A DNA stretch of 49,834 bases, from assembly GCA_024276575.1 (NCBI GenBank), contig JAJRWY010000242.1:1-49834 (forward strand), written 5' to 3'. The notes under the pieces were generated by a model. The model worked only from the letters and a program-made list of their open reading frames with translations. It was not told the origin of the DNA and made no database searches. The position numbers were made by a program, and so were the translations under genes. Shown one piece after another: positions 7,453-16,153 of the stretch. Numbering within the stretch: the first letter of the stretch is position 1; each line of letters begins with the position of its first letter. The DNA is from Candidatus Binatota bacterium. GTDB taxonomy: Bacteria > Desulfobacterota > Binatia > UBA1149 > CAITLU01.

Positions 7453-9984
7453 ATGGGCAAGGGATTCGCCGGTAGTAAACGCGAGGGCACTGCGTGCGGT
7501 GCGGCACTGCCGCGCCTTGCAGTGGACGCCTCACGCAGCTTTCGCGTAGCTACACCGAACTGCCGCGATGCAATCGCCACGTACCGCCCCGGCATGGACA
7601 AGCGGGGGCGCCTCAGTTCGAGATCCATCATGCGGCGTCTGGCTACTGTAGCGCTGTGCCTGGCCGCAACCGCACTGTGCCTGGGCCTGAGCACCGTCAC
7701 GGCCCGAGCTGCGGGCTACGTTCCGGCGCTGATTTCCGATTACCTGCCCAATCCGGGAATCGGCTTCCAGGCCATGAACAACCTCGGCAACCCGGTGCTC
7801 CCCGAGACCGTAGCTTACCGGCGCCCCCAATACGCCTGGAAGGATCAGAACCCCCTCGAAGGCGTCTACGATTGGAGCGCCGTAGACGCGGACCTAGCCG
7901 CTGCCGTAGCTCTGGGAAAACAGTTTTCCTTTCGTATCTACACCATGCGCGGGGAAATCTTTGGCGGCCATCAAGTTCCGCAGTGGGTCCTGAACAAAGG
8001 GGCCGAGATAAGCGGAGGAGAACCGGTCTATAGTAACTGCGTCTACCAGCAGGAGTGGAGCAATTTTGTCGAGGCGATGAGACTGCGCTACGACGGCAAC
8101 CCTGACATCGCATTCATCGACATCTCCGGCTATGGCAATTTCAACGAGTGGAGTTGGCAGAGTCAGACCGAGTGGGATTCCGATTTCATGAATCCGGCCA
8201 CCCTCGACGGCATGGCCCGCAAGCGGCTCGCCGACATGTTCATCGGTGGTTCGGGAACCATCCAATGCCGGCTGGCCGGAGGAACCCAACAGCAGGTGGC
8301 TTATTCGTATACCGGTTTTCAGCAAACCCAGTTGCTGATGCCCTATGCGGGCGTTCAACAATCCACGCGCTATGTGTCCGCACGGCGTGCGGATGTGGGA
8401 ATACGGCATGACTGCCTGGGTTCACGCTCCCATACCGACGGTATGCTCTCGAAAATCGGCGACGTCATCGATCTGACTTGGCCCAACGCTCCCATCGGCT
8501 ATGAGTTGTGCGGCCCCGAGAACATGAGCGACGCCTTGGCGGTGCTCCAGACTACCCACGGCAGTATCGTCCACGAGAACAACGGCGGCAACGATATCGT
8601 CGAGCTCAGCGATACGCTCCGCTACGCTGGCTATCGTTTCGCGCCCACCTATGTGAATCACGAGACTGCAGTGGCACCAACCGGCGCACTCCACCTCGAG
8701 ATGAGCTGGCAAAACATCGGTTTCGCCCCGGCTTACGCCGCCATGGGACAGAGTTTCGAGCTTTACTTCTACCTCCTCGACGGCAACGCCGATGTCGCCG
8801 CCTCTTGGCTGCTCGCCACCGACGTCAACGCTTGGATGCCGGCCGACCCCATCGCTACTACACCGCCGGATCAGGCCATCAGCCAAACCCTTGCGCTACC
8901 CGGGGCTTTCCCGACCGGCATATATACCGCGGCAGTGGCGATAATGGACACCCGTAGCGGGCTACCAATCCTCTTGAGCATCGACGGACGCGACGCCAAT
9001 GGAAGATATCAATTGGCCAGCGTCAATGTGACCAACGGGGAGATCTGCGGCGACGGCGTACTCAACACCGGGGTCGGTGAGCAATGCGACGACGGCAATA
9101 CTATCTCTGGCGACTGCTGCTCGGCTACATGCCAGTTCGAGACCGGCACCTGCGACGACGGCGACGCATGCAGCACCGCCGACACTTGCAACGCAGGCGT
9201 CTGCGTAGGCGGCCCCCCAGCGGATTGCAACGACGCCGTGGCATGCACCGTCGATAGCTGCGACCCGGTCTCGGGCTGCGCCAACACCCCCGACGACGCG
9301 CTTTGCGACGACGCTATCGTATGCACCCAGGATGTCTGTAATGCTGTGAGCGGGTGTGCCAATACCCCCAGCGACTTGCTTTGCGACGACGGCGATCTTT
9401 GTACGGACGATGTCTGCGACCCGGCAACTTTGCTTTGTTCCAACGATGCGTCACCTGCAACCGGTTGCCGCATAGGAAGCAGAGCCAAGTTCTCGATCAG
9501 CGCCAAGAACGGGCGCAACAAGCTCACTTTCAATATGTCTCGACTCGACACGCCCGGCTCGGCTTTGGGCGATCCCACCGTAGACGGCGGCACCGGCTAC
9601 GCGTTGTGCGTCTACGACGGCCCCGGCGTGACTGCCCAGCTCGAGATGAGCGCCAACCTTCCGGCGGGTGTCAATTGCGGTGGCAAGAGCTGCTGGAAGC
9701 TCAAGAAAGGCCAAGCCAAGTACAAACAATCCACGCTGGCTCCCGACGGCGTAAAGAGCGCCAAGATCAGTTCCGGCAAAGCGGGCCGCGACAAGATCAA
9801 GCTGAAGGGCCAGGGCGATCTGCTGTCGCTTCCCGTACCCGCTTCCGCGAATCAATATTTTCCGCTCGTGGATCCGCTCACCGTGCAGACCATCAACAGC
9901 GACGGCCAGTGTTGGCAAGCGGAGTTCAATGCGAATTCGGCCAGCAAGAACGACGGGGAGCGCTTCAAGGCCAGCGTCAGGTAA
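7453..9984 (+). CDS. secreted DUF4832-like glycosidase-like protein with Cys-rich repeats
   Basis: The ATG at 7453 has AGGAGG 9 bases upstream. A later ATG at 7630 (MRRLATVALCLAATALCLG) begins a perfect signal peptide but lacks a good ribosome site, so the true start is open. The mature part starts YVPALISDYLPNPGIGFQ and contains YAWKDQNPLEGVYDW and GKQFSFRIYTMRG. This resembles the TIM-barrel-plus-sandwich DUF4832/DUF4874 proteins often annotated as beta-galactosidase-like. About 9044-9470 encodes Cys-rich repeats: CGDGV...EQCDDGN, GDCCSATC, then about three CDD..CT.D.C units. The last 165 residues form a module (YALCVYDG, PAGVNCGGKSCWKL, GQCW) that recurs at the C-terminus of the next gene. 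Likely exported to the cell surface to act on a polysaccharide; no catalytic acid pair is assigned. Confidence 0.8.
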   Translation: MGKGFAGSKREGTACGAALPRLAVDASRSFRVATPNCRDAIATYRPGMDKRGRLSSRSIMRRLATVALCLAATALCLGLSTVTARAAGYVPALISDYLPNPGIGFQAMNNLGNPVLPETVAYRRPQYAWKDQNPLEGVYDWSAVDADLAAAVALGKQFSFRIYTMRGEIFGGHQVPQWVLNKGAEISGGEPVYSNCVYQQEWSNFVEAMRLRYDGNPDIAFIDISGYGNFNEWSWQSQTEWDSDFMNPATLDGMARKRLADMFIGGSGTIQCRLAGGTQQQVAYSYTGFQQTQLLMPYAGVQQSTRYVSARRADVGIRHDCLGSRSHTDGMLSKIGDVIDLTWPNAPIGYELCGPENMSDALAVLQTTHGSIVHENNGGNDIVELSDTLRYAGYRFAPTYVNHETAVAPTGALHLEMSWQNIGFAPAYAAMGQSFELYFYLLDGNADVAASWLLATDVNAWMPADPIATTPPDQAISQTLALPGAFPTGIYTAAVAIMDTRSGLPILLSIDGRDANGRYQLASVNVTNGEICGDGVLNTGVGEQCDDGNTISGDCCSATCQFETGTCDDGDACSTADTCNAGVCVGGPPADCNDAVACTVDSCDPVSGCANTPDDALCDDAIVCTQDVCNAVSGCANTPSDLLCDDGDLCTDDVCDPATLLCSNDASPATGCRIGSRAKFSISAKNGRNKLTFNMSRLDTPGSALGDPTVDGGTGYALCVYDGPGVTAQLEMSANLPAGVNCGGKSCWKLKKGQAKYKQSTLAPDGVKSAKISSGKAGRDKIKLKGQGDLLSLPVPASANQYFPLVDPLTVQTINSDGQCWQAEFNANSASKNDGERFKASVR

Positions 9985-10024
9985 CCCGCAGAGCGGGGGA
10001 AAGTCAGGCGCCCGGAGGGTCGAG

Positions 10025-11911
10025 ATGAATTGTCAACGGGGTATAGCCAACGTGGCCGTCGCGCTGTGGCTTGGTGTTCTTTCTTGCCCCGCCGCCGCCC
10101 AGCCCTTGCCGGAAGTGCGCGGCGTGTGGCTCAACCCACCGGCTTTCGACGCCGCCAATCGCGATACCACGCTGGCGAAGATCCTTGCGGCCAAGCTCAA
10201 TACCGTGTTTCTCGCCGCACCACCCATCAACGGCAACTACGGGTGGGCGGATCCCTACCTGTTTCAAGATTTTATCGACATGGCGCGCGCGCAGGGCTTG
10301 GCCGTACACGGGTGGATCGCGAACCACTGGCGTAGCGGTAAGGCCAACGCGAATTTCGCCGACCCGGTCGAACGCGCAGCCCAGGTGCAATGGGCGCTCG
10401 ATATCCTCGGCGCGTATCCCGGCCTGGCCGGCATCCATTTCGACTACATTCGTTACAAGTCCTGGGGCATGCCGGACGCGGCCAAGATGGGCGGCATCAC
10501 CGAGACTATACGCCTTACCCGCGAAGCTCTGGATAACAACATCCCTGGCAAGTTGCTCACGGCGACGACCTTTGCGGCTGCCGCAGCTTCCTATCTGGGC
10601 TCGGGAGCTAGCTGGTAAGGAGACACTCCGCAGTGGTTTCGCGATTGGTACCAAGCCGACCCGGGGAACTGGTACATCGTGCAGGGCAACACCGATCCCG
10701 CCCTGGATCCGAGTTGGCTGTTGGGCCCCAACCATTTTTCCTTCCAGCAAAACAGCCCGGTGTGGCTGGGGCCGGCCTACGCCCACAGCGTCATACCCAT
10801 GCAGTACAGCAGCAACCGCAGCCTATGGCGCGACGAAGTCGATCTGTGGAAAAGCTTCACCTCCTTCCTGGGCAACGGCTTCGACCGCCTTGCCATGGGC
10901 TTGGGATGGCTCACCGAAGCCGGGCACGACGACTGGACTCACGATGCGGGCGCTTTGGTGGATCACATAAAGTACGGCCGCTCCCAAGGAGTCACGGGCT
11001 TCGTAATCTTCGAATTCGGAACCGAGGGAGTCGACGACCAGCCGCTAATCGACGCCCTAACCGTAGACAGCTTGATCAACGATTTCGACGCTCCTTTCAA
11101 GCAAAGCGCCGAGTCCTGGCTCGGGGGCCCGGTCTGCGGCGACGGCGTCGTCGAGTTGGGCGAGGACTGCGACGACGGCAACCTCGTAGACGGCGACGGC
11201 TGCGATTCGAACTGTACGCTGACTGGCTGCGGCAACTCGGTGGTAACCGCGGGCGAGCAGTGCGACGACGGCAACACCGCCGGCGGCGACTGCTGTTCGG
11301 CCACCTGTCAACTCGAGGCCGACGGTTCACCGTGCAGCGACGGCAATGCTTGCAGCTTCGGCGACATCTGCACGGCCGGTCTCTGCAGCGGCGACAGCAG
11401 CCCTCTGCTGGGCTGCCGCCAGGCACCCTCGGCACAGCTCTCACTCGATCGGCGCGGGCGCGGCAAGATGAAATGGAAGTGGAGAAAAGGGGCTGCCACC
11501 GATGCCGCCGACTGGGGCAATCCGGTTGACGGCAATACCAGCTTTTTGATCTGCCTCTATGACAGTGCCGCGAATGTAGCGGGCGTCGAGATGATAACCG
11601 AACTGCCGGCGGGCGGTAGCTGCAACGGCAAGCCTTGTTGGAAGACGAGGGGTAGCAAGAGCCTTGGTTACAAGGACAGAAGCGGCACGGCCGGCGGCAT
11701 AACGAAGTTGAAGATCAAAGCGGGTGGTGGCGGCAAAGCGGGGCTGCAGGTGCAGGGTAAAGGCAGCGGCCTCCTGCTGCCGCGCTTGCCTCTCGCGCAA
11801 GACCCGTCAGTAATGATTCAGCTTTCGAACAGTCACGGAGCCTGCTGGGAGTCGGTCTTCCCAGCACCTTCGAAGTTCAACTACGAGGAGCGATTTCAGG
11901 ACAAGCTGTAA
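10025..11911 (+). pseudogene. secreted GHL10-like glycosidase with Cys-rich repeats, in-frame TAA
   Basis: Starts at the ATG at 10025 with a signal peptide (VAVALWLGVLSCPAAAQ). The sequence EVRGVWLNPPAF, then FIDMARAQGLAVHGWIANHW and GIHFDYIRY match the GHL10 (YngK-like) hydrolase-like family, whose HxDYIRY segment is very conserved. A TAA at 10616-10618 (codon 198) interrupts the barrel. The same frame then continues (GDTPQWFRDWYQADPGNWY) to TAA at 11909. Residues about 370-465 carry two CGDGV/CDDGN/GDCCSATC repeats, followed by the same C-terminal module as the preceding gene. It starts 41 bases after that gene, so the two were probably co-expressed. As it stands the product would be a truncated half barrel unless the stop is bypassed or is a base error. 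Confidence 0.82.
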
Positions 11912-12060
11912 CGAGCCACTATCCTCCAGTGTCGCTAAGATGGCAACGACGTGTCGCCGGATGAGAACTACTACATGGTCGAGCAACTCTCTGCGTAGGA
12001 TCCCCAGTCTTTCAGCGATCCGGCGCCGAGGGTCTGCCTCCGGCAAGAACCCGGCAAAGA

Positions 12061-12131
12061 AGGGGGGCACACGTGCGGCCCCCTCCATTGCTCCATAAGC
12101 TGCGCCACACGCAAGCGTGGGAAGCTTATGG
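12061..12131. terminator. two hairpins between convergent genes
   Basis: AGGGGG (12061-12066) pairs with CCCCCT (12079-12084), with GCAC/GTGC inside. A second, longer hairpin has CCATAAGC (12093-12100) pairing with GCTTATGG (12124-12131) around an inner CCAC...GTGG. Both lie between the ends of a plus-strand and a minus-strand gene, where a bidirectional terminator is expected, but neither has a clear T-run. The remaining 11912-12170 sequence has no gene I can defend. A palindromic repeat element is an alternative. Confidence 0.4.
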
Positions 12132-12170
12132 GGCTATTTCGGGGCCGAAATTGGGACTTTAAGTTCGAAA

Positions 12171-12977
12171 TTAGCCCGTTAAGGGCGGTAGAATGCAATG
12201 GTTCCCAGTACTTGCGCTGGTCCGACCCCGGAGCACGCGTAGTCTGAAGAAGTGGTTCTGCAGTCTGGGCCACACGATGCCGAGTCGAGAGAATACGCGA
12301 GGCAGAGCCCAGAAGCTGAGGGGTGTGATGATCCGTAGCGCCCACCACGTTACCGAGCCAAGTGTGGCCGACTTCTTCGGCAAAAAGGGCATCCATCGGC
12401 GACGCAGATCGACCAACTCCTCGGCCGTGACCATTGCGGTGTAGCCGTAGTTCCGCCGAATCTCCACGCTGAACGGAGCGGCTTTCTCGAACAAGCGCCG
12501 GTACGAGTTCACGCTCCGATAAACCGCTTGGTACTCACCCTTGGCGACATATACACCATCGCACACCGTTGACTCTCGCAGAATGATTGAACCTTGGTCG
12601 CTTAGCACGCCCCGTAGTGTGTCGAGCAGAGCAACGACGTCGGCATCATTCAGATACATGCACAGACCACCGAGAAAAATCATGTCGAAGGGGCCTTCTG
12701 GAAGCTTGGTACGCGCATCCCCCTCGCGGATTTCCATATTGGGCCGGCGAGCCGCCCGTTCCTGGGCGGCGTTGACCATCAGTGCGCTCTGCTCTATCCC
12801 GATGACTGATCGATAGCGTTCGGCGAAGCTCTCGGTCCAAGCTCCAGAACCACAGCCAACATCGAGTACCAGCCCGGACTTACTGACGTCGTCAAGCCAA
12901 GTGGCGATCGTCCGCAATTCGCCTCGCTGTCGATAACGCAAGGCAGCGGCCGGCAGGTTGTGCTCATGGGCCATCAT
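12171..12977 (-). CDS. class I SAM-dependent methyltransferase
   Basis: The 268-residue product carries the SAM-binding motif LDVGCGSGAW at 38-47. The acidic residue of motif II follows in VIGIEQSALM, and FDMIFLGGLCMYL is the motif IV region. The C-terminal third (about 200-268) is basic and partly hydrophobic (WWALRIITPLSFWALPRVF), which could bring the enzyme to a membrane. It lies at the end of the low-GC set with the CDP-alcohol transferase, aminotransferase and nucleotidyltransferase, 148 bases after the transferase gene. N-methylation of a lipid head group is therefore an attractive role, by analogy with phosphatidylethanolamine methylation. The substrate is not shown by sequence. Confidence 0.8.
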   Translation of the reverse strand: MMAHEHNLPAAALRYRQRGELRTIATWLDDVSKSGLVLDVGCGSGAWTESFAERYRSVIGIEQSALMVNAAQERAARRPNMEIREGDARTKLPEGPFDMIFLGGLCMYLNDADVVALLDTLRGVLSDQGSIILRESTVCDGVYVAKGEYQAVYRSVNSYRRLFEKAAPFSVEIRRNYGYTAMVTAEELVDLRRRWMPFLPKKSATLGSVTWWALRIITPLSFWALPRVFSRLGIVWPRLQNHFFRLRVLRGRTSASTGNHCILPPLTG

Positions 12978-13125
12978 GCTGAGCGCTTTCGCCGTGCCGC
13001 CCGCCGCGCCGTTGAAGTAACGCCTGACGCTTGCGTCGTCGATCTGAGATTCGGTGCAGTTGCTAATATCTATGGTCGATTCCTCAGCGGATTAGACGAT
13101 GCCGCAGACGGGCTGCGTGCGACGG

Positions 13126-13770
13126 CTAACCAATCTGCCATCCGTACAGTCCGGTCAGTAGCACAACATAGGCGATGAGAACGTAGTACCAGCGCCCGGC
13201 GAACTTGGGAGTCTTGATAGGGGCAACGTTCAGGAAGGCCAGCGCCACGAGTAAGATATATAGAAAAATTGCGAAGGTGGTTTCGTCAGTACGGTTGGCG
13301 AAAAGACAAACAAAGGCCAGAATCAGACAGTTGTTATCGAGGGCCAGCCCTCGATAGGCTTTTCCCGCGAGACCGAAGACATTGAAGTGACTGAGTCGGA
13401 TCACGCTCGTAGCTAGAATAACGAAGGCACCCGGAAGAAACCACGGACTTAATTGCCCGTAGCTCAACAGGACCATCGCGGGAAAAACGGCAAAGCTAAC
13501 GACATCGATGAGAGAATCGAGCTCGGCACCGAACAGGCGTTGTTCAGTCCGTCGATTGGCCGTACGGCGAGCTATCAAGCCATCGCTCCAGTCAAAAAAG
13601 ACAGCCCAGAGCACGGCAATCATAGCTGCGGGTATCATCTTCAGGACGGCGAAGTAGATGGCGACTACGGCACAAAGAAGGCCGGCCAGAGAACAGATAT
13701 TCGCCAAGTCCCTCACGAACGAGAGCATGCTCGCCGGTTCGAGCTCGTCTAGCGTTCTCCGTTCGTCCAT
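13126..13770 (-). CDS. CDP-alcohol phosphatidyltransferase (PssA-like)
   Basis: A polytopic membrane enzyme of 214 residues that would join a CDP-activated diglyceride or head group to an alcohol. The family metal-binding signature is present: D63-G64, A67-R68, G81, D85, D89. The gap between AR and G is 12 residues rather than the usual 8. The following LDSLIDVVSFAVFPA is closest to phosphatidylserine-synthase-type members. About six transmembrane segments are visible, including residues 23-60 and the hydrophobic C-terminal half. It begins 6 bases after the stop of the upstream aminotransferase gene (13777), so the two are co-transcribed. Next to a LicC-like cytidylyltransferase it may use a CDP-head-group rather than CDP-diacylglycerol (inference). 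Confidence 0.88.
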   Translation of the reverse strand: MDERRTLDELEPASMLSFVRDLANICSLAGLLCAVVAIYFAVLKMIPAAMIAVLWAVFFDWSDGLIARRTANRRTEQRLFGAELDSLIDVVSFAVFPAMVLLSYGQLSPWFLPGAFVILATSVIRLSHFNVFGLAGKAYRGLALDNNCLILAFVCLFANRTDETTFAIFLYILLVALAFLNVAPIKTPKFAGRWYYVLIAYVVLLTGLYGWQIG

Positions 13771-13776
13771 CGTCTC

Positions 13777-14874
13777 CTAGTCGCACCCAATAAGTCTACG
13801 GAGCGCCTCTACAAGACGCTGGTTCTCCGATCGCGTGCGGCTGGCGAGGCGTAGGTAGCGATCAACTCGGGGCATCGTCTTGCCAAGGCAGTGTTTGGTG
13901 TAGATATGGTGCTTTACGAAAAGTTCGCGTGCTATATCCGGTCCCGAGGCCGCCTCGTCTGGAAGGCGACAGAAAATGAAGTTGGCTTGCGGTCGGTATA
14001 CTGTCAGACCCTCAATCGAGAGCAGATCATCGAAGAAATCGTCGCGCTCGACACGGACGAGCTTGCAGCTTTCCGTAAATGCCTCGCGATAGTCTGGGGC
14101 AAGGCGCAGGAACTCCTCGGCGAAGCCGTTGATGTTCCATATGGAGAGTCCTCGGCGGATCTTGTCTCGAAAACCGCGGTTCGCCGAGAGAAAATAGCCG
14201 AGTCGAAGTCCGCAAATACCGTATGCCTTACTCATGCTCTTCAAGATCGCCAAATTCGGATACTCGGCGATATTAGACTCGAGAGTCTCCTGGCCACCAC
14301 TCGAGGAAAAGTCGATGAACGATTCATCGACGATCAGCATGCAATCGTGGCCCGCAAGTGTTTCGAGCAAGTGGACGAGATCGGCCTTTGGAACCAGTAG
14401 CGATGTGGGGTTGTTAGGGGAGACAACCACCGCCACGTCGGCCTTGCTGCGAATCGCGGCTGCCGCGAATTCATCCACATCCAGTTGAAACGTCGATGCG
14501 TCGAGGGGGAATTCAACGACACTGCCAGTCGCGGCGTTTGCGTACTCGTTGAACGATGGAACCGGCACGATCAATGTATGGCAGATATGGGAGGCAACTA
14601 TCTTGATCAGCTCAGCCGCTCCATTTCCGACCACCACCCGTTCTCGCGGTTGACCGATCAGATTGCCGACCAAGCCTGCGACTTCATCCTGGCCGACAGG
14701 GTAATTCAACACCAAGTCATGAATTCGAGCGGATAGTGTTTGGAAGAAAATGTCCGGGGGGAAATGCAGGTTGTACAGGTAGGCGTGGTCGGTCAAGCCG
14801 TGGCGCCAATAGCCGCCGTGTTGCTTGGAGAGCAACTCATATTGCTGCGCCCTCGCAGCCTCAGACTCGGTCAC
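13777..14874 (-). CDS. PLP-dependent aminotransferase class I/II (HisC/CobD-like)
   Basis: 365 residues of fold-type I. PLP-binding residues are visible: Asn155 in VSPNNPTS, Asp183 in LIVDESF, the Schiff-base Lys216 in LKSMSKAYG, and Arg224 in GLRLGYF. The family includes histidinol-phosphate aminotransferases and CobD-type threonine-phosphate decarboxylases; I cannot tell transaminase from decarboxylase by eye. It sits between a LicC-like nucleotidyltransferase (48 bases upstream) and a CDP-alcohol transferase (6 bases downstream). A cytidylyltransferase fused to an aminotransferase is known in phosphonolipid synthesis (PntC); here the two functions are separate genes in the same order. It could make the amino head group (aminoethylphosphonate, phosphoethanolamine or a relative) to be activated. 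Confidence 0.88.
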   Translation of the reverse strand: MTESEAARAQQYELLSKQHGGYWRHGLTDHAYLYNLHFPPDIFFQTLSARIHDLVLNYPVGQDEVAGLVGNLIGQPRERVVVGNGAAELIKIVASHICHTLIVPVPSFNEYANAATGSVVEFPLDASTFQLDVDEFAAAAIRSKADVAVVVSPNNPTSLLVPKADLVHLLETLAGHDCMLIVDESFIDFSSSGGQETLESNIAEYPNLAILKSMSKAYGICGLRLGYFLSANRGFRDKIRRGLSIWNINGFAEEFLRLAPDYREAFTESCKLVRVERDDFFDDLLSIEGLTVYRPQANFIFCRLPDEAASGPDIARELFVKHHIYTKHCLGKTMPRVDRYLRLASRTRSENQRLVEALRRLIGCD

Positions 14875-14922
14875 ATCGAACCAAAGCGCCTTAGCGCCGT
14901 CCGCCGGAGGAGGCGAAGAGGT

Positions 14923-15732
14923 TTACCCATGATGCGACTGATGCGAAACATCAAGTGGAAGAATACCGTCTCTAAGCTGGTCTGCCGGCGGCGTAGGAAG
15001 CACAAAAAGCCGCTCCGCCAAAGCGAGATCTGCGAGCGTATCGATCTCGTACCAGTTGCCGTCGTCGAACGAGACGGATTTCGGATTGAAACATCCACCG
15101 GCCGACATGTCACGGAAAACGACTTCGTAGTATTCGTTCACTCTCCCCGAAGCAACATAGGAATCCAAACCTACTTTCATCCGCTCCCATGTAGCCAATG
15201 AGAGGCTATAAATGTTCACGGTTTTCCAAGCCTTGACAACATCGCCGCCACTGCCGGCTAGGTGAAACATCTTGACCCGTTGCGAATCGTCAAGCGTTAC
15301 CGTGGTGCCATTCATCCAGGGATGCTGCGTAGCAATCGCAACCCGGTCTGGATAGCGCATGGGGGCCAAAAGAAAGGTATCGAAAAACAAATCGCACTCT
15401 AGAAGCAGAAAGGGTTGCATAATTACTTTCCGTGCCAGCCACAGGGAATAGAGATTGTTCGTCGTTCGATACTTCGGGTTGAAGACGTAACGAATCTTCA
15501 GGTTTGTTTCGCAGTGATCCAAGTATTCTCGAATATCTTGGGCGCAATGGCCCACCACTACGATCAAAGTCTCGAATCCCCATCGCTCTAGACACGAAAC
15601 CTGCTGCTTGAGGATCGGGGTGCCGTGGACCTCGGTTAGGCACTTGTGGGTAACATCCGTTAACGGTGAAAGTCGGCTACCGGTGCCCGCCGCGAGCAAC
15701 ACCGCAGTTTTAACGCATGGGATTGAGAGCAT
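14923..15732 (-). CDS. LicC-like nucleotidyltransferase (phosphocholine/phosphonate cytidylyltransferase type)
   Basis: 269 residues. The nucleotide-binding signature is VLLAAGTGSRLSPLT at 11-25 with Lys30 after it. Then come TNNLYSLWLA at 91-100 and the metal-binding ECDLFFD at 112-118. The NN.YSLW.A motif is characteristic of LicC and related CTP:phosphocholine or CTP:phosphonate cytidylyltransferases rather than of sugar nucleotidyltransferases. AGGAGG lies 14 bases before the ATG at 15732, so spacing is longer than usual. It is the first gene of the low-GC head-group cluster and probably makes a CDP-activated alcohol for the downstream CDP-alcohol transferase. The substrate (phosphocholine, phosphoethanolamine, aminoethylphosphonate, other) is not determined. 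Confidence 0.85.
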   Translation of the reverse strand: MLSIPCVKTAVLLAAGTGSRLSPLTDVTHKCLTEVHGTPILKQQVSCLERWGFETLIVVVGHCAQDIREYLDHCETNLKIRYVFNPKYRTTNNLYSLWLARKVIMQPFLLLECDLFFDTFLLAPMRYPDRVAIATQHPWMNGTTVTLDDSQRVKMFHLAGSGGDVVKAWKTVNIYSLSLATWERMKVGLDSYVASGRVNEYYEVVFRDMSAGGCFNPKSVSFDDGNWYEIDTLADLALAERLFVLPTPPADQLRDGILPLDVSHQSHHG

Positions 15733-16153
15733 AGTGAAAGAGCGCCTCCTGGCAAGCAGACGCTCCTCGTAAAGGCACCCCTCCCCGCATTAAGATCAAC
15801 CGCTGGCGCTCACCCACCAAGGGTATGTTTTGGGTGCCACTGCCGTGTGGCAACTCCGCAGACACTACTACATATAAAGCCCCTGTTGCGAAGTCAAAGC
15901 GTTCACCGGGCACGTACTGGGGGGCGACAATGCAGAAGCTAACGGAGACGACGGGGACGCTGTCGTCGTGACCTGGTGAGGTGTTGAAACTCCACGATAT
16001 CATCATCATCGCCGAGATGGGCCACATTTCTTTGTGCGCGTCTTTGTGCGCGCTTATTTCAGGCCTCGCCTGCGCGGCAGAAACTCCGGCGTAGACTCCT
16101 GGCTTCTAGCGGCCTTTCTTTGACTGGCGGCCGGTCCGCTCCTATGTTTTGAC
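15733..16153. other. 421-bp divergent intergenic region, possible gene remnant
   Basis: This region must hold the promoters for the minus-strand head-group cluster and the plus-strand radical SAM gene. A minus-strand open frame at 15710-16027 (105 codons) reads VVSVSFCIVAPQYVPGERFD and has fairly G/C-rich third positions at its start, but no recognisable family and no good ribosome site. It may be a decayed gene end. At 16029-16052 the 12-mer TCTTTGTGCGCG occurs twice in tandem. No clear promoter boxes could be fixed. Confidence 0.35.

Noticed and set aside
11971-12396. 141-codon minus-strand frame overlapping the methyltransferase end
   Set aside because: Shares its strand with the methyltransferase but in another frame; Cys/Ser/Pro-rich with no family resemblance.
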